Source: Muribaculaceae bacterium
GTDB taxonomy: Bacteria > Bacteroidota > Bacteroidia > Bacteroidales > Muribaculaceae
Assembly: GCA_024400895.1 (NCBI GenBank)
Contig: JAKSMA010000022.1
Span: 1-16,647, forward strand
Direction of reading: 5' to 3'
DNA length: 16,647 nucleotides
Positions within the stretch are counted from its first letter, which is position 1. Every line of letters begins with the position of its first letter. Under the pieces are notes generated by a model. It was given only the letters and a program-made list of their open reading frames with translations, did no database searches and had not been told where the DNA came from. This document shows, in pieces, positions 7,190 to 14,390 of the stretch. Both the position numbers and the translations under genes were made by a program.

Positions 7190-7858
7190 TCAGAAGCGAT
7201 ATGTCGCTCCGATTTGAATATTTCCGTTCTTGTCGTCGATGTGCTTATAGTCGTTGAGAAAATCCATATTATAGCGCACATGAAACATTACATAATCGGT
7301 GAGATAATATGTGGCGCCAGCACCAATTCCCACATCTACAGTGTGGCTTACATCAGAAAGATTGAGTTTAGGGTCAAGGCCATCAACCCTAACCTTATTG
7401 TAGACATTGAATCCGATTTGAGGACCAGCTTCTACACTGAAATATGGAGTCAAACGATATTTAACCATAATTGGCACATTAATGTAATTAGAAGTTATAA
7501 TGAGCTCCTTATCTAATGCAGCCAACAATCCATGAAACTCAAATTTCTCATCAAGAACATGAGAAATAGCCTCACTAATTTTAAATTTACCACCTTGTGA
7601 ACTGAACACCAATTCCGGGGAAATGCTCCACTTACTCAATTCTGGTTTATTAGAGCGATATTCTGCAAACACACCAACCTGGCCACCATTACGGAAACCA
7701 TGTGGAAATGTCCCTCCCCAAAAATGAGATAGATTCATTGCAAATTTCACACCTCCAGTAATGGTTCCATCAAAAGCCTTGAACTGGAGTTTTCCTTGCG
7801 CCATTGCCCCAATCGACAAAAGCAATGCCATTGCTATAACGAGTACTTGTCTTTTCAT
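7190..7858 (-). CDS. Outer-membrane beta-barrel protein (PorT/OMP_b-brl type)
   Basis: A 222-residue protein with a signal peptide (MKRQVLVIAMALLLSIGAMA, cleavage before Q21). Alternating short strands follow, such as GGVKFAMNLS, VPIMVKYRLTPYFSVEAGPQIGFNVY and VDVGIGAGATYYLTDYVMFHVRYNMDFLN. It ends in GATYRF with the C-terminal aromatic typical of outer-membrane barrels. It fits the small outer-membrane beta-barrel families abundant in Bacteroidota (PF13568-like). Function is unknown; no transport partner is nearby. The frame extends 10 codons upstream, but the promoter lies in that extension, so the ATG at 7856-7858 is preferred. It is a single-gene transcript with its own promoter and terminator. 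Confidence 0.85.
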   Translation of the reverse strand: MKRQVLVIAMALLLSIGAMAQGKLQFKAFDGTITGGVKFAMNLSHFWGGTFPHGFRNGGQVGVFAEYRSNKPELSKWSISPELVFSSQGGKFKISEAISHVLDEKFEFHGLLAALDKELIITSNYINVPIMVKYRLTPYFSVEAGPQIGFNVYNKVRVDGLDPKLNLSDVSHTVDVGIGAGATYYLTDYVMFHVRYNMDFLNDYKHIDDKNGNIQIGATYRF

Positions 7859-7876
7859 CGTAATTAATATTTGTTG

Positions 7877-7905
7877 CAAAAATAGCAAAAACTAATCGTT
7901 TACAA
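7877..7905 (-). promoter_or_regulatory. Promoter of outer-membrane protein gene
   Basis: Minus strand TATTTTTG (7884-7877) matches TAnnTTTG, with TTG at 7905-7903, 18 bp upstream. The -7 box is 18 bp before the chosen ATG. Confidence 0.65.
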
Positions 7906-8025
7906 AACAAATATAGCCCAAAATGACCACCAAATATGAATTAATGAAAATATTGTAATGTCAGAAAATAGTTTTTAAAATAATCTACGGGGGTATAAGA
8001 ACAAAAAAACGCCTTATGAGCACAA

Positions 8026-8052
8026 TTGAATGGCAAAAAAGCATTAATTTTG
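8026..8052 (+). promoter_or_regulatory. Promoter of the CCA-adding enzyme gene
   Basis: TAATTTTG at 8045-8052 matches TAnnTTTG, with TTG at 8026-8028, 16 bp upstream. It lies inside the longest open frame, which argues for the start at 8076 rather than 8016. Confidence 0.6.
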
Positions 8053-8075
8053 TAACCCGAAACGAAAAAAGACTG

Positions 8076-9509
8076 ATGGATATCGATATAAAGAACATAG
8101 AAAAAGAGATGAATCGCCCAATCCTCCACCTGATTGGTGAGGTTGCCGACTCAATGCAGCGTGAATGCTACGTTGTAGGAGGATTTGTGCGCGACATTAT
8201 ATTAAAAAAGCCATCAGACGACCTTGATTTCGTGACCGTGGGCAGCGGCATAGAAGTGGCTAAAGCTGTGGCTGAGAAAATTGGCCGACGTAAAGCCTCT
8301 TTAGCAGTGTTTAAAACCTACGGCACAGCCCAGGTGAAAACAAAAGGCATGGAGCTTGAATTTGTTGGAGCGAGAAAAGAATCGTACCATCGCGATAGTC
8401 GCAACCCTATCGTGGAGGACGGCACACTAAGCGACGACCAATGCCGAAGAGACTTCACCATCAATGCAATGGCCATCAGCGTGAATGCCCATAATTATGG
8501 AGAGCTTCTTGACCCATTCGACGGAGTTGGCGACATTGAACGCAAATTAATTCGCACCCCACTTGACCCAGACATCACCTTTAGCGACGACCCTCTGCGC
8601 ATGATGCGTGCTGTGCGCTTTGCCACACGGCTTGGCTTTGACATCTATCCCGAAACGATGGAAGCAATTACAAGAAATGCTGAACGCATTAAAATCATCA
8701 CACGCGAACGCATTGCAGAGGAGTTGATGAAGATTATTCGCACCGACAATCCCTCGCGTGGGTTCATGATATTGAGCGAATGTGGATTGCTTCCATACAT
8801 TTTCCCGGAACTTGCCGCATTGCAAGGTGTGGATGTGATGAACGGAAGGGCGCACAAAGACAATTTCCTTCACACTATGCAAGTGCTCGACAATGTGGCT
8901 GCGCAAAGCAAAAACGAATGGCTAAGATGGGCTACCCTACTCCACGATATCGGCAAGCCAGCCTGCAAACGATGGGACGACCAGGTGGGATGGACTTTCC
9001 ACAACCATAATTTCATCGGAGCAAAAATGATTCCACGCATTTTCAGCAAAATGCGTCTGCCGCTGAACGAGCATATGAAATATGTGCAAAAACTGGTGGA
9101 ACTACACATGCGTCCAATAGCCCTCGTAGAGGACATTGTGACCGACTCTGCCGTAAGACGACTGCTCTTCGATGCTGGCGATGATATCGACGACTTGATG
9201 CTGCTTTGCAATGCCGACATCACCTCTAAAAACGAAGCAAAGGTGAAGCGCTTCAAAGAGAATTATTTGCTCGTGAAACAAAAATTGGTCGACATTGAGG
9301 AAAAAGACCGATTGCGCAATTTCCAACCACCTATCGACGGCAAAGAAATTATGGAAATTTTCGGGCTTGAGCCATCTCGGTCGGTGGGATTGATTAAAGA
9401 TGCCATCAAAGATGCCATACTTGATGGCGAGATACAAAACGAACGAGAGGAAGCCTACACTTTCATGCTTAATAAAGCAGAAGAATTAGGAATAAAGCCG
9501 ATTAAATAG
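8076..9509 (+). CDS. cca: tRNA nucleotidyltransferase (CCA-adding type) with HD domain
   Basis: A class II nucleotidyltransferase of the poly(A) polymerase/CCA-adding family that builds or repairs tRNA 3' CCA ends. From the ATG at 8076 it has 477 residues. Visible are GGFVRD (35-40) and the metal-binding DLD (D49, D51), RRDFTINAMA near 124-133 and DPLRMMRAVRFATRLGF near 172-188. An HD domain follows, with LLHDIGK (HD at 290-291). Bacteroidales homologues share this head-plus-HD layout. Sequence alone does not separate CCA-adding from A-adding activity, but no partner C-adding enzyme is seen and CCA-adding is the simplest reading. The 20 extra upstream codons contain the promoter. Confidence 0.92.
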   Translation: MDIDIKNIEKEMNRPILHLIGEVADSMQRECYVVGGFVRDIILKKPSDDLDFVTVGSGIEVAKAVAEKIGRRKASLAVFKTYGTAQVKTKGMELEFVGARKESYHRDSRNPIVEDGTLSDDQCRRDFTINAMAISVNAHNYGELLDPFDGVGDIERKLIRTPLDPDITFSDDPLRMMRAVRFATRLGFDIYPETMEAITRNAERIKIITRERIAEELMKIIRTDNPSRGFMILSECGLLPYIFPELAALQGVDVMNGRAHKDNFLHTMQVLDNVAAQSKNEWLRWATLLHDIGKPACKRWDDQVGWTFHNHNFIGAKMIPRIFSKMRLPLNEHMKYVQKLVELHMRPIALVEDIVTDSAVRRLLFDAGDDIDDLMLLCNADITSKNEAKVKRFKENYLLVKQKLVDIEEKDRLRNFQPPIDGKEIMEIFGLEPSRSVGLIKDAIKDAILDGEIQNEREEAYTFMLNKAEELGIKPIK

Positions 9510-9517
9510 ACAAAATT

Positions 9518-9543
9518 TGTCGACTTTGGACAATTGATTTTTA
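9518..9543 (+). terminator. Weak hairpin after cca
   Basis: TTGTC (9518-9522) pairs with GACAA (9530-9534) and is followed by a T-rich stretch. The 5-bp AT-rich stem is weak, so cca and the two membrane-protein genes may still share a transcript. Otherwise the 89-bp gap shows nothing. Confidence 0.25.
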
Positions 9544-9598
9544 ATAGCAATAACAATATAAAACAAAAAAATATACTGTGCCAATTAATGTAGAAGAT

Positions 9599-10213
9599 AT
9601 GGCTGGAACGTTCGAGTATTTTCTCGAAATTGCAGCAACACTATTCTATGCAATCAGCGGTGTACGCCTGGCTGCTGTCAAGAAGTTTGACTGGTTTGGT
9701 GCCTACACTATCGGATTTATCACTGCCATTGGCGGTGGTACCATGCGTGACGTGTTCCTGAAATGCAACCCATTTTGGATGCTTGACCCCTGGTATTGCA
9801 TTGCCACCTTTGTGGGATTCATTCTTGTGATAGCCATGAAGAAGAAATTGGTGAAAATAGAAGGCACATTTTATATTTTCGACGCAATCGGACTCGGGCT
9901 GTTTGTGGACGTTGGTATCTACAAAACTCTGATGCTTGGTTTTCCTATGTGGGTGGCCATTATCATGGGCACCATCACAGGCGCAATGGGTGGTGTAATC
10001 CGTGATATATTCATCAATGAAGAGCCACTCGTGTTCAGAAAAGAAATTTATGCCACCGCATGCATTGGAGGCGGCATCATATATTGGTTAGTCGGTTTGA
10101 TTGGGGGCGATAGCGTTGCTCAACTCCTCACTTGTGCTGCATTTATCATCATCTTGCGCTTCTATGCAGTTAAGCACAACCTTTCCTTCCCTATTCTCCG
10201 CGACGACGAATAG
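9599..10213 (+). CDS. TRIC / UPF0126 (YadS-like) membrane protein
   Basis: A polytopic inner-membrane protein of about 204 residues built from two repeats. Each repeat carries the family's GGxxRD signature: AIGGGTMRDVF near residues 41-51 and GAMGGVIRDIF near 129-139. Prokaryotic relatives have been shown to be trimeric cation channels homologous to animal TRIC; some predictions instead suggest transport of small metabolites. The ATG at 9599 gives an N-terminus (MAGTFEYFLEIAATLFYAISGV, hydrophobic from about residue 8) that lines up with E. coli YadS. A GTG at 9578 would add seven residues. It is followed 14 bp later by the GtrA-like gene, so the two are probably co-transcribed. Confidence 0.88.
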   Translation: MAGTFEYFLEIAATLFYAISGVRLAAVKKFDWFGAYTIGFITAIGGGTMRDVFLKCNPFWMLDPWYCIATFVGFILVIAMKKKLVKIEGTFYIFDAIGLGLFVDVGIYKTLMLGFPMWVAIIMGTITGAMGGVIRDIFINEEPLVFRKEIYATACIGGGIIYWLVGLIGGDSVAQLLTCAAFIIILRFYAVKHNLSFPILRDDE

Positions 10214-10227
10214 CCTCACAAATTGAT

Positions 10228-10677
10228 ATGAAAGTTAATAAAGCAGAAAGCAAGAAAACAGCAATTCAATTGCTCAAATACGGTGTAATCGGTGCAAGCA
10301 ACACCATGATTACTGCTATTTCATTCTATGTGCTCAACTCACTGCTCAACGTTGCATACGTGCCCGCCAATGCCGCAGGCTATGTGCTCGGCGTTATCAA
10401 CAGTTTCATCTGGAATCGCAACTGGGTGTTTAAAACAAAACAGAACCTCAAACGAGAGGCTCTGCTGTTTGTGGTTGGTTTCTTTATATGCTATGGCCTA
10501 CAAATGGCCGTAAGTGCAGTGTTGCTTGAGGGTTTTGATATGAAGCATTACACACTCGACTGGATTCCAAAAGCTGGACAGAATATTGTGATGCTCATCT
10601 CTATGGTGGTTTACACTATATCTAACTACATCTACAACCGCACAGTCACCTTCAAGGTGAAAGAATCAGAAAAATAG
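10228..10677 (+). CDS. GtrA-like membrane protein
   Basis: A 149-residue protein with four predicted membrane helices of the GtrA/DPMS family (LLKYGVIGASNTMITAISFY at the start, then GYVLGVINSFIWNRNWVF, the family hallmark, near residues 50-67). A third helix and a final helix ending in SNYIYNRTVTFK follow. GtrA-type proteins are proposed flippases for undecaprenyl-linked glucose or other polyprenyl-linked sugars. No glycosyltransferase partner is next to it, so the sugar is unknown. It sits 14 bp after the TRIC-like gene and its stop is 4 bp from the convergent stop of the M24 peptidase gene. Confidence 0.88.
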   Translation: MKVNKAESKKTAIQLLKYGVIGASNTMITAISFYVLNSLLNVAYVPANAAGYVLGVINSFIWNRNWVFKTKQNLKREALLFVVGFFICYGLQMAVSAVLLEGFDMKHYTLDWIPKAGQNIVMLISMVVYTISNYIYNRTVTFKVKESEK

Positions 10678-10681
10678 GCGA

Positions 10682-11860
10682 TTAAGATAGCGCTATCATT
10701 TCTTCCTGTGCGTTGGTGATACATTCAAGGTAATCGGCACGCACAATGTAGGTGTTCTCAATACCCACTGCACCAACACCAGGAATCACAAATTTTGGCT
10801 CTATTGCCACCACTTGCCCTTCTTCAAGGATATCTCTACTTCGAGGCGCCAACACTGGTGCCTCATTGATTTCAATGCCCAAGCCATGACCTACAAAACC
10901 AGCTTTCTGTGCATGCCCCATGAAATAGTCGGAAAGTGCAGCCTCTTCCACCATACGGACAGCTTCATCATATAAATGTTTTGCGGGAGTTCCAGCACCA
11001 AATTCAGCCAATCGATGATTGATAGAAACCGACAAATTGTGAGCTTTCAAGGCAAGTTCTGACACCTCTCCAATTCTATAGCACCTCGTCATGTCGGTCA
11101 TATAGCCATTAAAATTGCCGCAAGCATCTACCATCACAGTCTTTCCTGAAGTGATTTCCTCACCACTTGCGCCCACTGGTAACGAAGCATCGACACCGGA
11201 GCCACCCATTGCAAAATCATAGGGTGTGGGAGAATCGGCATTTTCTCCAACAAGAATGTTACCCATAAACAATTCCATAGAATTTCCTTGAACGCGGAAT
11301 ATGCCAAGACAGCCCTCCAAGCGAAGCAGACGCTCGATTTCTATCTGAAGTTGCACATCGGTCATGCCTGTGTGATAGACCGCTGGAATGCGGCTATATG
11401 CAGCTTCGTGATGAATGCCACAGTCCTTAAGTAGACGCTGTTCAAAATCTGATTTCACGCTTCGTAGGCTTCTCATCATGATACTTGCATCTACAATATC
11501 TGCATCAGGGAAGACTTGCGAGAGACGATTATATTCAGCCACAGTGAGCACGTCGGTTTTCAATGCCAACGTTTTTGGGAGCGTTTCAATCAAGGCTGGT
11601 ATCATCTCTGGCTTTCTGATATAATGCACATTTGCTTCTCCTTCAAAACCTATAGGACGGCGTACACAATAATAAACATTGCCTTCTGCGGTGATATAAG
11701 TGAAGCCGGCAAACACGCGACCACTGGTATAATACAAACTCACGTTATCAGAAAGAAGCACAGCGTCAATACCGTTTTGCCTCAATTGTGCAGAAATATT
11801 AGCCACTCGGACTTTGATTTCATTTTCCCATCCTTGGGGTATGAAGGAAATATTATTCAT
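10682..11860 (-). CDS. M24-family metallopeptidase (Xaa-Pro aminopeptidase-like)
   Basis: A 392-residue cytoplasmic protein with an N-terminal creatinase-like domain (about 1-130) and a C-terminal pita-bread peptidase domain. All five dinuclear metal ligands of the family are present: D245 in VMVDACG, D256 in TDMTR, H325 in GHGLGIEINEAP, E354 in AIEPKF and E368 in GIENTY. The domain order fits Xaa-Pro aminopeptidase or a related dipeptidase; the substrate cannot be fixed from sequence. It is the last gene of the minus-strand operon: its ATG overlaps the stop of the HAD gene by 8 bp, which suggests translational coupling. The last codons contain the 12-bp palindrome GATAGCGCTATC (10686-10697). 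Confidence 0.92.
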   Translation of the reverse strand: MNNISFIPQGWENEIKVRVANISAQLRQNGIDAVLLSDNVSLYYTSGRVFAGFTYITAEGNVYYCVRRPIGFEGEANVHYIRKPEMIPALIETLPKTLALKTDVLTVAEYNRLSQVFPDADIVDASIMMRSLRSVKSDFEQRLLKDCGIHHEAAYSRIPAVYHTGMTDVQLQIEIERLLRLEGCLGIFRVQGNSMELFMGNILVGENADSPTPYDFAMGGSGVDASLPVGASGEEITSGKTVMVDACGNFNGYMTDMTRCYRIGEVSELALKAHNLSVSINHRLAEFGAGTPAKHLYDEAVRMVEEAALSDYFMGHAQKAGFVGHGLGIEINEAPVLAPRSRDILEEGQVVAIEPKFVIPGVGAVGIENTYIVRADYLECITNAQEEMIALS

Positions 11861-12515
11861 TGTTAGCAGAAATTACATGTTTAACGAAATCTGAAAAAGA
11901 AGAATATTCAAAATCAGCATCAGTGCAGTCGCCAAAACCATAGGTCATATACACGAATGGAACGCCAGCCTTGTGCGATTGGTTGCAGTCGGACTGGGTA
12001 TCACCCACATAGATGGCCGATTTCACACCGTTACGCTCCATGAGCAACTTGATGTTTTCACACTTAGGCACAGGATTCATCCCCCACGACAAATAATCGG
12101 TGAAAAACGACTCTGTAGCAGTGTAGCGCATAAAGTTTTTCAATCCCTTACCACTGCAATTACTTTGAAGCATTAAGGTGAAGTGCTTGCTCAGCTCTTG
12201 CAAACCATCGTGAACACCGTCAAAGAGTTCGCCACCGAGCGAAGGCATCAATTCGTCCTCTATCTCCTCCAGACGCTTTAAAAACAGCTTCTGGTCGAGA
12301 TTGTCAGGCGTTTCGATAATGCCCTGCTCAAATATCTCATCGATGGAAAACCCCATATAACGCAACAGGTCGGAAGCTTCGATGTGCCCTTTTATTCCGA
12401 ATTCGTCCATACAGACATTCCAGATATGGGCATACGACTTGAGGGCATTCCATAAGGTGCCATCCATATCAAAAATGATGGCATCCACTTGCTTCAGAAT
12501 AGAATGTGATTTCAT
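11853..12515 (-). CDS. HAD-family phosphatase, phosphoglycolate phosphatase-like
   Basis: A 220-residue HAD hydrolase with a helical cap inserted after motif I. Motif I DMDGT provides the nucleophile D16 and general acid D18. Motif II Ser is S118 in LQSNCSG. The motif III Lys is probably K151 in VPKCENI. Motif IV GDTQSD gives D172 and D176. The architecture matches Gph/PGMB-like phosphatases of small phosphorylated metabolites. LWNAL follows the nucleophile loop and does not help identify the substrate. The ATG overlaps the gldH TGA in an ATGA arrangement and the stop overlaps the M24 start, so translation is likely coupled on both sides. Confidence 0.88.
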   Translation of the reverse strand: MKSHSILKQVDAIIFDMDGTLWNALKSYAHIWNVCMDEFGIKGHIEASDLLRYMGFSIDEIFEQGIIETPDNLDQKLFLKRLEEIEDELMPSLGGELFDGVHDGLQELSKHFTLMLQSNCSGKGLKNFMRYTATESFFTDYLSWGMNPVPKCENIKLLMERNGVKSAIYVGDTQSDCNQSHKAGVPFVYMTYGFGDCTDADFEYSSFSDFVKHVISANNE

Positions 12516-13012
12516 TTTTTGTGGGGTGTAATAGTGATTCCCAAATTATGAATACCTATAAGGTTTTTACAGCTTTTCATTGCAGGCCAAACAACCACTT
12601 TCTTAACGTCTGCAGGCCTGATGTCGGACACCACCAATTGACTACGTTGGTAATAATCGCCAAAGCCGCCCCCCTTAAAATTGCCATATTCATCAGAAAT
12701 AGCAAAATTCAGAATCTTTCTATCGACCTTACCTTTTTCCGAAATAAAATCAAGCACAAGATTCAAATTACCATAGGGATACGATGACGAATGACGGACA
12801 GAGAAGGTGATGTCGTAGCTGGCAGATGAATCGCCATATTCAGTAGTGAATGAAATGGGTGTATTTTCCATCCAGCCTTCATCTGGCAGGTCACAAAAGT
12901 AGGAATATGAAGTATGCTTGGGCGCACAAGCGCCTAAGCATACTAACGATATCATAAGGAGTAAAGCGTAACTCCAGTTCTTACTTTTCTGAATTGTTTT
13001 GTGCAGATGCAT
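12512..13012 (-). CDS. gldH: GldH-family lipoprotein
   Basis: A 166-residue lipoprotein of the gliding-motility GldH family. MHLHKTIQKSKNWSY is followed by a hydrophobic segment and a lipobox ending LGAC, then a beta-rich domain. The domain contains ISFTTEYGDSS, HSSSYPYGNLNLVLDFIS and GGGFGDYYQRSQLVV, a pattern typical of GldH. GldH is needed for gliding in Flavobacterium. Bacteroidales do not glide, yet many keep the gene, so a cell-envelope role is inferred rather than motility. The same frame stays open 125 codons upstream, but that is the out-of-frame shadow of the ricT tail; the ATG at 13010-13012 directly before the signal peptide is the true start. It overlaps ricT by 32 bp. Confidence 0.88.
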   Translation of the reverse strand: MHLHKTIQKSKNWSYALLLMISLVCLGACAPKHTSYSYFCDLPDEGWMENTPISFTTEYGDSSASYDITFSVRHSSSYPYGNLNLVLDFISEKGKVDRKILNFAISDEYGNFKGGGFGDYYQRSQLVVSDIRPADVKKVVVWPAMKSCKNLIGIHNLGITITPHKK

Positions 13013-14381
13013 TATTGTCTTTACGGCTGTTGTCACCACCACGGTGATCGCGGCCACCGCCTTGACGACGATGTGGGCGCTGTCGACCTTGGTGACGTTG
13101 TTCGTTACGACCTTGTGGCTGATGCTCAACATTTTGCTGAACATCATTTCCTTCACCTTGACGGGGTTGACGATGGCGACCACGCTGCTGACGTTGCTCG
13201 CGAGGTTTCTCAGTGCGCTCTTGCTTTTCATTTGCAAGACGCTGTTCGTGAGATTCCTTTTCTCTATTGCCACCCTTACCACCTTTACTCTTTTTCTTTT
13301 TCTTTTTATCGAAGCGGCTGATACTATCCTGACCAAGCAAGTCGCCAAACGCCTTAATTTCTGGTTTCTTGCCATCGGTGCGTTCAAGTTTTTCTGGCTT
13401 CTCGCCTTGCCTATTCATTTCAATCACTTCATACACACGGTCGGCACTGATAGTTACCAAATTGGCAGGAATGCGCTTGTCGGTTGAATATGTGATTTGC
13501 TTTTTGAAAATATCAGTCTTAAAGTGATAGTAAGTATTGTCTTTGGTTTCAAGAGCGATGTCGCGTGAAGGCAATTGCTTTGTTGCCTCAACATAACCAT
13601 CCACTTCAAAGTTGATACAGCACTTGAGCTTAGCACATTGTCCAGCCAACTTTTGTGGATTAAGCGAAATATCCTGATAGCGAGCAGCGCTGGTAGCAAC
13701 CGACACAAAGTTTGACATCCAAGTTGCACAGCACAGTGGACGGCCACAAGGACCAATACCACCGATGCGACCGGCTTCTTGGCGAGCACCAATCTGCTTC
13801 ATCTCCACGCGAATCTTGAACACATCAGCCAATACCTTAATCAACTGACGGAAATCGACACGTTCGTCGGCAATGTAATAGAAAATAGCCTTATTGCCAT
13901 CTCCTTGATACTCCACATCACCAATCTTCATTTTCAGTTTCAAATCGGCGGCAATCTGGCGTGAACGAATCATCGTGTCCACCTCTTTTGCCTTTGCCTG
14001 TTCGAAACGATCGAGGTCCGACGCCTTCGCTTTGCGGAAAACACGCAAAATCTCGACGCCTGGCTTCAGGTTAGCCTTCTTCATTTGAAGCTTCACCAGT
14101 CGGCCCATCATCGACACACGGCCTATGTCGTGGCCAGGGTTAGCCTCAACAGCAACCATATCACCCACTTCAAGAGCCAAATGTGCACTATTGCGATAGA
14201 ATCCTTTGCGAGTGTTTTTGAACTGCACCTCCACGATTTCAAAATCGTTGCCGGGAATATCACCCAGCCAGTTGGTGCAATCCAAATTGCTTCGCTTGGC
14301 ACAGTCGCACCCACACTTATTACATGTGAGACACTCCTGCCCTCTGGATTCTTTCTTGTAATCTTTATCGTTGCTCATCAT
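12981..14381 (-). CDS. ricT: RicT (YaaT, PSP1 domain) with Cys-rich N-terminus and basic tail
   Basis: A 466-residue cytoplasmic PSP1-domain protein. In Bacillus, RicT with RicA and RicF forms an Fe-S-containing complex that directs RNase Y cleavage of specific transcripts. Visible are an unusual N-terminal cluster of six Cys (C17, C20, C23, C25, C27, C35), VEVQFKNTRKGFYRN, GHDIGRV and the PSP1 core with FYYIADERVDFRQL. RIGGIGPCGRPLCCATW (C212, C217, C218) and AGQCAKLKCCINFE (C249, C254, C255) follow. After about residue 357 comes a disordered tail rich in K, then Q, R, G and H, of about 110 residues. It lies 9 bp after rny, so the two are almost certainly co-expressed. No ricA or ricF is in the window. 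An alternative start one codon later (MSND) is possible. Confidence 0.93.
   Translation of the reverse strand: MMSNDKDYKKESRGQECLTCNKCGCDCAKRSNLDCTNWLGDIPGNDFEIVEVQFKNTRKGFYRNSAHLALEVGDMVAVEANPGHDIGRVSMMGRLVKLQMKKANLKPGVEILRVFRKAKASDLDRFEQAKAKEVDTMIRSRQIAADLKLKMKIGDVEYQGDGNKAIFYYIADERVDFRQLIKVLADVFKIRVEMKQIGARQEAGRIGGIGPCGRPLCCATWMSNFVSVATSAARYQDISLNPQKLAGQCAKLKCCINFEVDGYVEATKQLPSRDIALETKDNTYYHFKTDIFKKQITYSTDKRIPANLVTISADRVYEVIEMNRQGEKPEKLERTDGKKPEIKAFGDLLGQDSISRFDKKKKKKSKGGKGGNREKESHEQRLANEKQERTEKPREQRQQRGRHRQPRQGEGNDVQQNVEHQPQGRNEQRHQGRQRPHRRQGGGRDHRGGDNSRKDNNASAQNNSEK
13290..13307. repeat. Three tandem CTTTTT hexamers in ricT
   Basis: The plus strand has CTTTTT three times in a row, encoding the lysine run at the start of the RicT tail. 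Unit changes would keep the frame and alter lysine number. Confidence 0.6.
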
Positions 14382-14390
14382 GAGGCACGA

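Noticed and set aside
8016..8075. Upstream start for cca adding 20 codons
   Set aside because: The TAnnTTTG box at 8045-8052 lies inside it, so this part is probably promoter rather than coding.
13013..13387. N-terminal extension of the gldH frame giving 291 codons
   Set aside because: It is the shifted reading of the low-complexity ricT tail; the signal peptide and lipobox start at 13012.
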